DNA of 64,000 nt from NCBI GenBank assembly GCA_035610835.1, contig CM069455.1:15683266-15747265 (forward strand), given 5' to 3'. The notes beneath the pieces were generated by a model that saw nothing but the letters and a program-made list of their open reading frames with translations, was not told where the DNA came from and did no database searches. Source of the stretch: Ophiura sarsii. Lineage: Eukaryota; Echinodermata; Ophiuroidea; Amphilepidida; Ophiuridae. The position numbers and the translations under genes are program-made. Of the stretch, positions 1 to 11,280 are shown piece after piece. Each line of letters starts with the position of its first letter. Within the stretch, counting starts at the first letter, position 1.

Positions 1-563
1 GCCCACGCCCCGTGGCATATTTGAACTCCAAGGCCTAAACCTTAACCATCTCCCGTACCCCAACCGTCACCATCCCACCCCCAAACGCCCCGCACGCCCC
101 CGCCCCGTGGCATATCCGTTACGCAAGTTAGCATCACATTTCTTCATTAACCCCCTGCCTCCCAAACCACATTACATCATTACACACAACCACCATTCGT
201 CACCGCCCCGCCCGCCCCGTGGCATATCTCAACCCCAAAGGCCTAAAGTTCCCCGCCCCGTGGCTTATCTCAACGCCAAGGCCTCACTTAACCATCTCCC
301 GTAGCGCGGCGTATTTCTCCAATATTTGTCCACCCGCGTGTCACATACAGTATCAAATCCCACATCTGACACCATGTTATGTAATTTAGATTCACCATAT
401 CATGTTTTGTTTTACCAGAAACCACATTATTTCGTTACCTTATGACCCGCTGCCGCCCCCCCCCCCCCGCCCGCCCGCCCAGCCGTTCCCGCCCGCTCCC
501 GTCTCCGCCCCCGCCCCGTGGCGTATCTCAACCCCAAGGCCTAAACTGCCATAACCAACCCCG

Positions 564-950
564 TGTGACGCAGCGTATTTCTCCAAGTCCGCCCGCGTGT
601 GTAGGGGTGCGTGCGTGTGCGCGTTTATTTTCCATGGCGCACTGCGACGCGTTATGTGCTCCGCGCGCCGACTGCATGGTTACAGTGTACGCAGAGAAAA
701 ACAAACATGGCCCGTAAAAAATAGTCTCAAAAGCCGGGCTGAAAAAGCCCTAAATTGCCATAATTTTGCTCATATCTCGGTCAATTCTGTACGGTTTTCG
801 GCCATTTATAGCTTATAACACTCACATTATAATCATCTTTTATCAGTGCAATGTTCACGGCGTTTAGTTGCAAACTGAGAGAGCCTTTTATGGATACATA
901 CATACATACATACATACATACATACTCACAACATACGGTGAATTATAGTA
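564..950 (+). repeat. 390-bp module, copy 1
   Basis: Begins GTG(A/G)CGCAGCGTATTTCTCC, passes through a GCGTGTG-rich segment, GTTACAGTGTACGCAGAG and CTCATATCTCGGTCAATTC, and ends in a CATA microsatellite (894-926) plus an AATTATAGTAAGA tail. It matches 1975-2365 and 3208-3615 nearly throughout. Family unknown. Confidence 0.7.
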
Positions 951-953
951 AGA

Positions 954-993
954 CTAGCGGAACGCCCGTCCTTCGGACGGGCTCTCCCGCTAG
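954..993. repeat. 40-bp palindromic hairpin, copy 1
   Basis: CTAGCGG opens and CCCGCTAG closes the palindrome around an 8-bp GC stem (GCCCGTCC at 964-971, GGACGGGC at 975-982) with a 3-nt TTC loop. It recurs at 2525-2564, and at 1441-1469 the left arm is truncated. Each copy is followed by the same AGGGAGTAGGGCCTA sequence, so it is part of a repeat unit. It resembles a Helitron 3' hairpin followed by CTAG, but the expected following T is absent. Confidence 0.65.
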
Positions 994-1440
994 GGAGTAG
1001 GGCCTATCAGATAGAACACCTACAAAATGAAACATCATTAGGAAAATTTATAACGAAACACATAGAAACAGAACAATATTTAAAACACTTTTGTTATAAA
1101 TCAAAAGGTTTTGCATAATTTAAAAGTTTACAAATTTCAATCAAAAAAAGTAAAAAGACCCCCGCCCGCGGCATATTTCAACTCCAAGACCTAAACCTTA
1201 ACCATATCCTGTACCCCACCAGTCACTCCCCCGCCCTGCCCCCGCCCCATCCCCGCTCTCCGTGGCATATCCGTTACGCAATTTAGCATCACATTTCTTC
1301 ATTAACCCCTGCCTCTCAAACCACATCATTACACACAACCTCCATTCGTCACCGCCCCCACCCCGCCCGCCGGTGGCATATCTCAACCCCAAACCACATT
1401 TCTTCATTAGACCCCCATCGCCCCGCCCGCCCGCCCGACG

Positions 1441-1469
1441 TCCGTCCTTCGGACGGGCTCTCCCGCTAG
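1441..1469. repeat. Palindromic hairpin, truncated copy
   Basis: The right half (GGACGGGCTCTCCCGCTAG) is intact and the left outer arm is replaced by C-rich sequence. The same downstream AGGGAGTAGGGCCTACCAGA follows, confirming the unit. Confidence 0.55.
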
Positions 1470-1974
1470 GGAGTAGGGCCTACCAGATAGAACACCTACA
1501 AAATGAAACAACACATAAGTGTTGGAAAATTTATAACGAATAGAACAATATTTAAAACACTTTAGTTTTAAATCAAAAGGTTTTGAATAATTTAAAAGTT
1601 TACAAATTTCAATTAAAAAAATAAAAAGACCCCGCCCGCCCACGCCCGTGGCATATTTCAACTCCAAGGCCTAAACCTTAACCATATCCCGTACCCCACC
1701 AGTCACTCCCCCGCCCTTCCCCCGCAGCACCCCCGCTAAAATTAAAAAGACCCCCGCCCCGCCCGCCGGTGGCATATCTCCCGCCCGCCTGTGGCATATC
1801 TCAACCCCCAAGGCCGTGCCTACCAAACCACATTTCTTCATTAGACCCCCATCGCCCCCGCTCGCCGCCCCAGCCGTCCCCGCCCCTCCCTGTCCCCCGT
1901 CTTCGACCTGCCGCCGTTCCCACCCCGCCACGTGGCTTATCTCAACCCCAAGGCCTAAACCGTAACCAACTCCC

Positions 1975-2365
1975 GTGGCGCAGCGTATTTCTCCAATATT
2001 TGCCCGCCCGCGTGTGTAGGGGTGCGTGGATGATGTGCGTATGCGCGTTTATTTTGCATGGCGCACTGCAACGCGTTATGTGTTACGCGCGCCGACTGCA
2101 GTGCATGGTTACAGTGTACGCAGAGAAAAACAAACATGGCCTGTAGAAATAGTCTCAAAAGCCAGGCTGAAAAGGCCCTAAATTGTACTCCTTTTGCTCA
2201 TATCTCGGTCAATTCTGTACGGTTTTCAGCCATTTATAGTTTATAACACTCACATTATAATCATCTTTTATCAGTGCAACGTTCACGGCGTTTAGACGTA
2301 AAATGAGGGAGCCTTTTATGGATACATACATACATACATACAACATACGGCAAATTATAGTAAGA
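1975..2365 (+). repeat. 390-bp module, copy 2
   Basis: Same order of landmarks as the copy at 564-950, ending in a shorter CATA microsatellite near 2323-2343 and the AATTATAGTAAGATAC tail. Confidence 0.7.
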
Positions 2366-2524
2366 TACAACAAATACCATCTGAAAATGTATCAACGGCA
2401 GATTATTACCCATTTCAAATGGTAACTGGGGTGGGGGGACAATATCTCTGCAGTGTTTTAATGAAGTTGGACCTAATGTTGAATGTTCCTTAATATTTTA
2501 GAAAATCTTTGCTAATTATATTGA

Positions 2525-2564
2525 CTAGCGGGACGCCCGTCCTGCGGACGGGCTCTCCCGCTAG
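2525..2564. repeat. 40-bp palindromic hairpin, copy 2
   Basis: CTAGCGGGACGCCCGTCC, loop TGC, then GGACGGGC TCT CCCGCTAG. The stem is nearly perfect, and the loop differs from copy 1 (TGC instead of TTC). Confidence 0.65.
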
Positions 2565-3207
2565 GGAGTAGGGCCTACCAGATAGACACCTACAAAAATA
2601 AAGTGTTGAAAATGTATAACGAAACACATAGGAATAGAACAATATTTAAAACATTTTTGTTTTAAATCAAAAGGTTTTGTAGCCTAATTCAAAAGTTTTT
2701 AAATTTCAATTAAAAAAAAAATTGAAAATTACCCCCCGCCCGCACACGCCCCGTGGCATATTTCAACACCAAGGCCTAAACCGTTACGCAATTTAGCATC
2801 ACATTTTTTCATTAACCCCCTGTCTCCCAAACAACATTTACATCATTACACACAACCCCCATTCGTCACCGCCCCGCCCGCCCCTCCCCGTGGCATACCT
2901 CAACCCCAAAGCCCAAAGTTCCCCGCCCGCAATTTATCTCAACGCCAAGGCCTAACCTTAACTATCTCCCGTAGCGCGGCGTACTTCTCCAATATTTGTC
3001 CGCCCGCGTGTCACATACTGTATCAAATCCCACATCTGACACCATCGTTACGCAATTTAGTAATACATTTCTTTATTAACCCCATCCCAAACTACATAAC
3101 CATAACATAACCTAGGCCCTAAAGGGATCATTACACACAACCCCTAACCGCCCCGCCCCCGCCCCGTGGCTTATGCAACCCCAAGGCCTAAACCGAAACC
3201 AACTCCC

Positions 3208-3615
3208 GTGGCGCAGCGTATTTCTCCAATATTTGCCCGCCCGCGTGTGTAGGCCGGGGTGCGTGGGTGTAGTGCGTGTGCGCGTTTATTTTGCATGGCG
3301 CACTGCTGCGCGCTATGTGTAACGCGCGCCGACTGCATGGTTACAGTGTACGCAGAGAAAAACAAACATGGCCCGTAGAAATTAGTCTCAAAAGCCAGGC
3401 TGAAAAGGCCTAAATTGGACATCATTATGCTCATATCTCGGTCAATTCTGTACGGTTTTCGGCCATTTATAGCTTATAACCTGTCTCAAGACATCATCTA
3501 TTATCAGTGCAACGTTCACGGCTTATAAACGCTAAATGAGAAAGCCTTTTCAGGAGACACACATACATACATACATACATACATACATACAACATACGGC
3601 AAATTATAGTAAGAT
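3208..3615 (+). repeat. 390-bp module, copy 3
   Basis: Third copy, with the longest CATA microsatellite (about 3561-3592). Downstream of it the repeat block ends and ordinary AT-rich DNA begins. Confidence 0.7.
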
Positions 3616-4566
3616 ACTAATTACCTAGGAAGTGCTTATTTTATCCACCAAATCCACACAATAATATCACTTTTTAGTGTTTAGGATTAACATGTCCATC
3701 GCCGTCACCCTACTAGTATATCAAATTGTTCAATATCCAATGCTGATTTCTATAGATCAACCGTTTTAACTATGTATGTTAGCAAGATGTCAGTGCAATT
3801 AATGCCAGGCATAACATTGTAATCAATTCATAATACAGAAATGAGGTTGTAAGTAATCAGCCGAATTTGTTTTCTTCATTTTTGGACACCCTGTATAATA
3901 AAATGTGAATGAATTGTACCTTTCTACCAGAAAGGTATGTTCATAAACTTCATTTTAGTGTTTCTTTTGAACAAACAACATTTATATACATTTTTGTCAT
4001 ACTGTCCACACAGAATATATATTTTTTTTTTATGTGAAAATTGACACATTTTGATCACCCTGTATTTTCGTTTGACAATTAATTAACCCCTACAAATAAT
4101 ATATGACCGGAAGGGCCTTGCCTTTGGCTTCTCAAATCTGGGGTTCAATATTTATTTCAATGCACAACGTTTAAATTAGGAAGCATACAGTAAATTACAT
4201 TTCATAGTAATATTTCTTTTGTTACACCCTATATATTTCCTAAGTCACCCTGTATACTGGAACAAACACTAGATATTCACAATCCTAGATATCTCAGCTT
4301 TCTTTTTTTGCACACTTTGGATTTACACTTTTTGAATTATTAGGCTTAGAGCAATATCACATGTAATTTTTGTCAAATGTATGCATGTGACGCAATAGGG
4401 TCCCAACTTAATAAATGTGACTAAGTGTTACTGTTAAAAGAATGACCTATACATTTGGCGGGTTATTTAAACGAGTATCCGTCAACAAGTGTGTTGGTCA
4501 CAGATTTAGATATTTATGGTATTATTCTTATTAAATTTGGAAACAGACTTTAGTTCCCACAAACAT
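3616..4566. other. No gene; clustered CACCCTGTATA element ends
   Basis: AT-rich intergenic DNA. CACCCTGTAT-type motifs occur at about 3887, 4056, 4225 (variant) and 4246. The same motif forms the termini of hairpin elements elsewhere in this window (17633-18529, 39380-40019), so these are probably ends of degraded relatives. Confidence 0.45.
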
Positions 4567-4975
4567 GAGCGTGTTTCTACTGGCCAGAAACCGCTAATAA
4601 TCGGTAAGTTTTCCCAGTAGAAACAGGCAGAACCCGCCAAGAATCGGTATTTTTGGTAACCCCAAAAACCTTCACAAACCAGGTTTGGAACCGGTAAAAA
4701 ACGGCAAGAAACCCAATAGAAACAGAAAGGCGATTCATCTTAGCGGTTTGTGCCGTGAACCGTGTCACGCTGGGTTATACACATTGTGAAGCAATCTTTT
4801 CAGGCGCGGTGGCATTGTTTGGTATTACAAAAGGTCAAATGTCGTGGCCCATCGACTAGGATCGATAAACTTAGCGGTAACTTTTCGTGAGTAGAAACAG
4901 GGGGATTAAGACTTACCGATTCATCTTAGCGTTTACTTTGCAGTGCCCCACGCATGGTTGGCCTTTATTGCTAGT
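4567..4975. mobile_element. MITE-like element with AGTAGAAACA ends
   Basis: Left end GAGCGTGTTTCTACTGG is complementary to a right-end motif seen intact near 6293-6307 (CAGTAGAAACACGCTC). The body repeats GTAGAAACAG and CGGTAAG in both orientations, and a segment at 4915-4975 recurs near 6265-6345. No coding capacity. Boundaries are approximate. Confidence 0.4.
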
Positions 4976-5036
4976 ATTCACATCACATTATCTCAATCAA
5001 TACAATGTAGCATTGGATATAATTTAGATTACACAC

Positions 5037-5320
5037 AAACAAGGTCTTCTAAAAAACTAGGGGGACGGGTGTTTTAGGTGGCAAAAGGATGAGAATACTT
5101 GGAATGGATCTGTTGAATGTTGTTATTTATAATTTAATTTAAATTTGGAATAATATCATGATATATTTCGATGTAAATTACATGATTATGTACCGCAGTC
5201 CTTCCAGAAACAATGATCCTCCTTGCCAACTTACACAAAATTCAACAGATCCATTCCAAGTCTTCTCATCCTTTTGCCATCTTAAACACTCGTCCCCCAG
5301 TTTTTTAGAAGACCTTGTTT
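5037..5320. mobile_element. Hairpin MITE with about 80-bp terminal inverted repeats
   Basis: Left end AAACAAGGTCTTCTAAAAAA reads inward through a long arm to CAGATCCATTCCAAG in inverted form, ending GAAGACCTTGTTT at 5320. Arms are roughly 80 bp with a few mismatches. No ORF; a non-autonomous DNA element. Confidence 0.7.
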
Positions 5321-5660
5321 AATCAAGATTGATCATAAATACTACACAATGCGAATCTTTTAGTAGAAAACCATTCCTTAATATTTTGATTCAATAATAC
5401 TGCACCAATATAGGCCGTATTTGTTTTGTATTGCATAAATGGTAGGTTTTGATGGATAATTGTAGTCAATCGTTTTGTAAAAATAAACATCACGAACAGC
5501 CAGACGAACGAACATAACAACATAAGAAATCGTGATTATTCATATTCATTGAACAAAAATTGTAAACAATATTAATAGATAAAAAAGAGTCTCGACTAAT
5601 GATATTGTAAGTAAACAATATAATGGAACATAAAAAAGTACAAATGTAATATTAAAAAAA

Positions 5661-5737
5661 GTGTACTACCCAGCGGAATCGAACCCTGGATTCCCGCATG
5701 ACAGTGAAGGTGACTAACCATTAGACCACAGTGTTCT
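5661..5737 (-). other. tRNA-derived sequence (SINE head or pseudo-tRNA)
   Basis: On the minus strand an A-box-like TGGTCTAATGGTTAG and a B box GGTTCGATTCC are correctly ordered, with a GTC in the anticodon position. The acceptor and T stems do not pair well, so it is not a convincing functional tRNA. Confidence 0.45.
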
Positions 5738-6354
5738 ATTCACAATCGCAGATGTTACAACGGTATAGATCCGTTGAGATTGTCTCGGAGACTGCTAAAT
5801 CGAAAATTAAAATGTGATATCTAAACTACATTGTCCATTAAAGCACCATTTTATTTACGGTAATAGACACATTTAATATAAAATATCATTAAAATACTAA
5901 TTTCGCACTGAAAATCTGAATTTGGCGATATTTTTCACCAAACACTAGTACTGCCGACTGAAAATTAAATTAAATACCTCAAATTGCCTGAAACCACAGA
6001 TAAGGTTCGTTTTCCTATCAATACTTCTTCCTTTAGGCCTATGTATAATACAATTTACATTATTTAGTATATACAATAATTGTAACGTTTCACGTCACCA
6101 CTAGCTAATTGAAACAATAATAATGACCACGTGACCTTTCATTTGAAAACTAAGGGGTCCTCGTCCCCCAAAAAGCGAGTCATGTGACTTATGTTACTTG
6201 CGAGGTGCTATTAACCCCACCCCCCCCCCCCCCCCCCCTAAAAAGGAAGAATAAACAGAAGAAATAACGATTAATCTTAGCGTTTACTTTGCAGTAGAAA
6301 CACGCTCTATGACCGACACATGGATGGCCTCTATTGCTAGTATGGGTAACAACA

Positions 6355-6450
6355 TGGGACGTACAAAATGAGTATCAAACTTACGATTCAATGGTACCTA
6401 AATGAGTATTTATTGCAAATCCGCTGCCCTACCAACTGAGCTTATTACCG
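6355..6450 (-). other. tRNA-derived SINE-like fragment
   Basis: Minus strand: AAGCTCAGTTGGTAGGGCA (A box) followed by a degenerate B box AGTTTGATACTC. Related to the copy at 6680-6785. Confidence 0.4.
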
Positions 6451-6679
6451 GCACACAGCAATTTCTAGTCCTGCGTATTCAAATAAACGGATAGGTTCAC
6501 ATGATTTTAAAAATAATAAAACATTAATAGGTCTAATACCAAAGCCCCCCTAAGAAATATAAATAAAAATAATAAAAAATAACAAAAACAAAAACGTTAA
6601 CAAAACAAAACAGAGAAATCGGGGACACAGAGAGAAAAATAAGAAGAAAAGGGGAAGAAACAGACAGAGAAGAAAAAAA

Positions 6680-6785
6680 TGATTGTACGGAGTATCGAAC
6701 TCATACTAGAGTGATTCCAAAAAAAGAGTGTATGCATACCGGTATGTTCTAAAGTCCAGTGCCCTACCAACTGAGCTAATTTCAC
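6680..6785 (-). other. tRNA-derived SINE-like fragment
   Basis: Minus strand: TTAGCTCAGTTGGTAGGGCA (A box) and GAGTTCGATACTC (B box) separated by a longer than normal insert. No paired acceptor stem. The flanks are AT-rich with no gene. Confidence 0.45.
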
Positions 6786-6806
6786 ACGACAATGCCCATT
6801 TATTAT

Positions 6807-9552
6807 GGGCGGCCATTTAGGTCAAAAAGGTGTCAAATACAAATAAAGGTCTCAAATGATGATTAAGGGTTCAAATACACGTTAAGGTGTAAAATGTTGA
6901 CAAAGGAGTCAACATCTGACACATTAACGAACGTGTATTTGACCCCTTTATCAACATTTGAGACCTTAACGTGTATTTGAGCCCTTAATCATCATTTGAG
7001 ACCTTTATTTGTATTTGACACCTTTTTAAACATTTGACACCTTAATTAACATTTGACACCTTTATTAACATTTGACACCTTTATCTGTTTGACCACCCCT
7101 TTATGAACGTTTGAGATCTTATCTGTATTTGACGCCTTAATCAACATTTTACACATGAACGTGTATTTGAGCCCTTTATCATCATTTTGACCTTTTTGAC
7201 CCTTTGGCGGGTCATAATACTTCACACCTTTATGACCTACTCTGCGCCGAGCCGCCGACAGGGTCAAACAGGTCTCAAAACTCGTTAAGGGCAAAACCGT
7301 GTTTAAGGCCTCAGGCAGGCAGTCTTGTTTGTTTCTCGTAAAATATTTGTAAAATCAGTTTGGGACATAATTTTTATTGTTTCTCGAAAAATAGTTGTAT
7401 TGTTAAAAAATTAAATCTTGTTTCGCGTAAAATGTTTAATTTTTTTTTGGTTTATAATTAAAAAAATATTTTGGCAATAATTTAAAAAAAATCTTGTTTC
7501 TTGTATTTTGTTAAAAAAATATTTTGACAATGATTAAAATAATCTTGTTTTTCGTAAAATGTTTAAATTTTTTGTAGTTTCATAAACAAATTTTGTTTGC
7601 CATAATTTTAAAAAAATCTTGTTTCTCGTAAAGTATAAGTATTATTTGTATGCCCTAACATTAGTTTTAAAAGACTGACAATATTTTCGAGAAACAAGAT
7701 TTATTTTAATTTACATCCATTTTTTATTTATTTTTTAATTTACAAATAATTTGTTTAAAGATTCGTTTTATTATGGTATTATTTAGGTATACAGTCATAA
7801 AAAAAAGTAACTATACAGGTAATAAATGTGCTTTTAACTCTAAAAATATATATCCTACCTAGAAATATTAAATCATAAAGTTGTTGAGAAATTTATCTTT
7901 TTTAATATGAGATATTGCACGCTAGGATCGGTTGAATATTTAAGAAGCGACAATCCAAAATGTAAGGTAAAGTCACAATTTCAAATTCACATTTTACATT
8001 TCAACACGGGGGAGAGAATGACAGGTAGCGTGTGTGTGGCGTATTGATCCATCGCAACAATACGGCTGACTGTCCAACCTGCGCATGCATCCCCCAATTG
8101 CACTACCGGTAATCGATAAGGTACCCGTAGATTGGTCCGCGTGTAGAAAATAAAAATGTGAAAATGAAAATCGGACTTCTCCTTACATGTGTGAGTGCCA
8201 CTCCCTCAATAATCACCCGATCCTAGCGTGCAATATCTCATATTAAAGAAGAAAAATTTCTCAACAACTTTATAATTTAATATTTTTAGGTAGGATGTAT
8301 ATTTTAAGAGTTAGAAGCCCATTTATTACCTGTATAGTTACTTTTTTGATGACTGTATTCATTAACATTAACATTTATTAACCTTTATCTGTATTTGAAC
8401 GTTTGAGAAATGTTTGACTCTTTCAGTGCTAAAGCGAAAGGCTCAACAATGTCTAAAGGTCAGCCAAAGGGTCAAACAGGCCTAAATGGCTTGCCAAATA
8501 TTGTTTCAACAAAATACGAGAAACAATATTTTTTTAAATTATGGCCAAAATTATTATTTTATAAATCTAAAAAAACGTTCAAACATTTTACAAGAAACAA
8601 GATTTTTTTAAATTACGGCCAAATATTTTTAAAGAAAATACAGCAACTATTGTTCGAGAAACAAGAAAAATTATGTCCAAAACTGATTTTACAAATATTT
8701 TCGAGAAACAAACAAGACTGCCTTCCTGAGGCCTTAAACGCGGTTTTGCTCTTTACGGAGTTTTGACATCTTAACGAGTTTTGAGACCTTTTTGACCCTG
8801 TCGGCGCAGAAGCCTTAGGTCATAAAGGTATTATGGCCCGCCAAAAGGGTCAAAAAGGTCTCAATGGCGTCTTTTGACGCCTTATCGTGTTTGTAAGTTA
8901 CATTTTAGTGCTTTTGACGTGTTTTGACACCTTATTGTGTTTCTAACCTTTTTCGTGTTTTGACACCTTTCTATGTATTTGAGATCTTAATGCGCTTTTC
9001 ACGTCTTTATCTGATTTTGAGACCTTTATCAATATTTGAGACATTATACAGTAGTTGACATCTTTATCAGCATTTGAGACCTTTATGTGTATATGACAGC
9101 ATTTTTGACATGTGAGACCTTAATTTGTAGGTGACCCCTTTATCAACATTTGACATCTTAACGTGTATTTGAGCCCTTTATCATCATTTGAGACCTTTAT
9201 GTGTATTTGACCCCTTCATCAACATTTCAGACCTTTACGTGTATTTGACCCCTTCATCAACATTTCAGACCGTTACGTGTATTTGACACCTTTATCAAAA
9301 TTTGACACCTTTATCAACATTTCAGACCTTTCTCTGTATGACCCCTTTATCAACATTTCAGACCTTTATCTGTATATTGACCCCTTGATGACACAATTGT
9401 TGACATCTTTTCTATTATTATTTGACGCCTTTCTCCGCATTCGAGACCTTTTTCATAATTATTTGACACCTTTCTCCGCATTTGAGACCTTTTTCATAAT
9501 TATTTGACACCTTTTCTAGTATTTGAGACCTTTTTGACCTAAATGGCCGCCC
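6807..9552. mobile_element. 2.75-kb foldback element built of short degenerate repeats
   Basis: Left terminus GGGCGGCCATTTAGGTC (6807) is the exact inverse of the right terminus GACCTAAATGGCCGCCC (ends 9552). The left arm (to about 7790) and right arm (from about 8356) stay complementary over long stretches, for example AGGCCTCAGGCAGGCAGTC against GACTGCCTTCCTGAGGCC. Outer parts are arrays of 20-30 bp units combining TTTGACACC, TTTATCAACA, TTTGAGACC and GTGTATTTGA; inner parts repeat TTGTTTCTCGTAAAAT. A second hairpin lies inside the left array (about 6826-6915 against 6950-7030). No transposase. A target-site duplication could not be resolved. Confidence 0.75.
7792..8355. mobile_element. Hairpin MITE (TA target) at the centre of the foldback element
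   Basis: TIR CAGTCATAAAAAA at 7792 is mirrored by TTTTTTGATGACTG ending 8355, flanked by TA on both sides (7790-7791 and 8356-8357). The arms extend about 150 bp, through ATGAGATATTGCACGCTAGG and its complement. A TA duplication with CAG/CTG ends fits Tc1/mariner-type mobilisation; no transposase is encoded. Confidence 0.7.
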
Positions 9553-10619
9553 AAAATTTATATCATTATATCAATAACTAGTGCGAACCTCCGTTTTTCG
9601 TAAGTGTTCAATCAAACGTATAAATTAATATCAAGAGAGGGCGCTCACTAGAAAATCACTAGGCTCTGTTCAGACTTTGTTGACTTTTATGACTTGATAT
9701 CGAATATCTGCGGTATTTGATTCCACTATTGAAAACGGTCCACACTCAAGTCCGAGGTAAGTCCGACTATCACAAAGCCACATTTGTTGTTTTTGCTAAA
9801 TTCGTGTAATAAGGACATTGATTTTTCATTATTTCGCATTTAATGTTTGAAAAAATAACTGAGAATGTTTGATTTGTCTTTAGTTAGCAATTGTGTACCA
9901 TACATGAACCCATTTTTTGTTGATATCAATCATTATTGAGTAAAATATTCAATATTGTGTTCGGTTTCAAAAATGCAGTTTCTTTACCAAATAGTCATAT
10001 CTGGTAAACGGTACAATGAAATATAATGATTCTGTTTTGCTGATGATAGTGAATAAAAATCATCTATTGCCGCATACATTGGTTGTTTTCATATTCTGAT
10101 AATAAATATTTTTAATAATTATTTTACTTTGAGTACACTTTTTTTGACTCACCCTGTATGTCAAAAGTTGGTGTAAAAAAGTCACACTTTGTAAAATTGA
10201 GAGAAAATTCACCAATTTTGATTCAAATCCACATAACTTGTTATTGTATACATTCGATCTACACGGAGTAAAAATATTTGGAAACCTATCACTACAAGGA
10301 TACCAGATATGTAAATACCAAGTGATATTATACAGGGTGTGCATTAATTATACAGGGTGTAACATAATCAAAACACATTTTGTACTAGTTTTGATGAACC
10401 CAGTTTATTTATTTTTGCTAAAAGGCAATTCCGTAAATAGGTAAACCAAATGCCAAATCACATTATTGGCTCTCATTCACTGCAAGTTGTTTTAACCCGA
10501 TTTTGGTTTATGGCAACTATAGGGTCACTATATGACTTTATATCTGACACATAACTTTTGACGAAATAGGGCATTATTTTGTCGCGGAGAGCCACAAAAC
10601 CTATTTTGGGGTAAAAAAA
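9553..10619. other. No gene; CACCCTGTA-type motifs
   Basis: AT-rich intergenic sequence with no convincing exon. Element-end motifs are present at about 10150 (CACCCTGTATG) and at 10331 and 10351 (TACAGGGTGT twice, 20 bp apart). Confidence 0.4.
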
Positions 10620-11034
10620 AGCAGTGGGGTCGGACGTACATTCCAGGATTACGCACATTTTCAAGAGGATGTGCACTGTACTTAATGAATGGATGAGCCA
10701 TCAAACTATCATATTATGGAAGTACAGGATCAACACTATAGGCTAATACCATTACAGAATGATGTGACTTGTACTATGGAAGAGGGAGCAGGTCAAAGGG
10801 GGTCGGACGTACGCTGTGTGAATTATTTGCAAAAGTACGTCCGACCCCTCCAAAATGTACGTCCGACCCCCACCTTATTTTGATGAGTATTATATTGTTA
10901 GATATGAAAGTGGGTATTTTGTTCTTGCATTATGTAGAGGCATGTATAAAAAATGCACTAAATCCCTAATACTTTCTTGAAATGTGTAATCTTTCGAAGC
11001 ATGTCTGAAAAAATCATTCCGTGTGAGTACGTCC
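10620..11034. repeat. Inverted and direct repeats of GTCGGACGTAC
   Basis: GGGTCGGACGTAC occurs near 10626 and 10800. Its complement GTACGTCCGACCC occurs near 10835, 10858 and 11027, with a weaker copy near 11418. The alternating orientations suggest subterminal repeats of a DNA element; it is cut at its right end by the insertion at 11043. Confidence 0.5.
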
Positions 11035-11042
11035 GACCCAAG

Positions 11043-11272
11043 CAGTGGCGTAGCCAAGGGGGGGGCAAGGGGGGGCAGCTGCCCCCCCCTGTGGGGTTCT
11101 CTGCCCCCCCTGTTGCCCCCCCTGTGGGAAATGTCAGTTGAAATAATTTGGGACTAACCTATTCACAACACAAGGAAATTCAATCCTCAATTTGGTTGTT
11201 GCCCCCCCACCAAAACTCCCGGCCCCCCCCCCCTTTGCCCCCCCCACTGAGAAAAACCTGGCTACGCCACTG
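11043..11272. mobile_element. 230-bp hAT-type MITE with 8-bp target duplication
   Basis: TIRs CAGTGGCGTAGCCA (left) and TGGCTACGCCACTG (right). The flanks carry an exact 8-bp duplication GACCCAAG (11035-11042 and 11273-11280), the length typical of hAT elements. The interior is dominated by G and C runs. No coding capacity. Confidence 0.85.
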
Positions 11273-11280
11273 GACCCAAG

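Larger units (their letters stand above)
1..3615. repeat. C-rich block of diverged interspersed repeat modules
   Basis: The block is built from recurring modules separated by C-rich stretches. One C-rich module carries CCGTGGCATATCTCAAC followed by CAAGGCCTAAAC and recurs many times. A second module of about 390 bp occurs three times (564-950, 1975-2365, 3208-3615). A third is a palindromic hairpin followed by AGGGAGTAGGGCCTA. The open reading frames here simply repeat module translations in shifting frames, so I see no host gene. Confidence 0.75.

Noticed and set aside
954..993. Helitron 3' terminus (hairpin followed by CTAG)
   Set aside because: The nucleotide after CTAG is G rather than T, the palindrome includes CTAG at both ends, and no 5' TC end was found.
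5661..5737. Functional tRNA gene (GTC anticodon)
   Set aside because: A and B boxes are present, but acceptor and T stems do not pair; more likely a SINE head or pseudogene.
8410..8766. 118-residue plus-strand ORF
   Set aside because: Lies in the right arm of the foldback and is a translation of repeated TTCTCG/GAGAAAC units.
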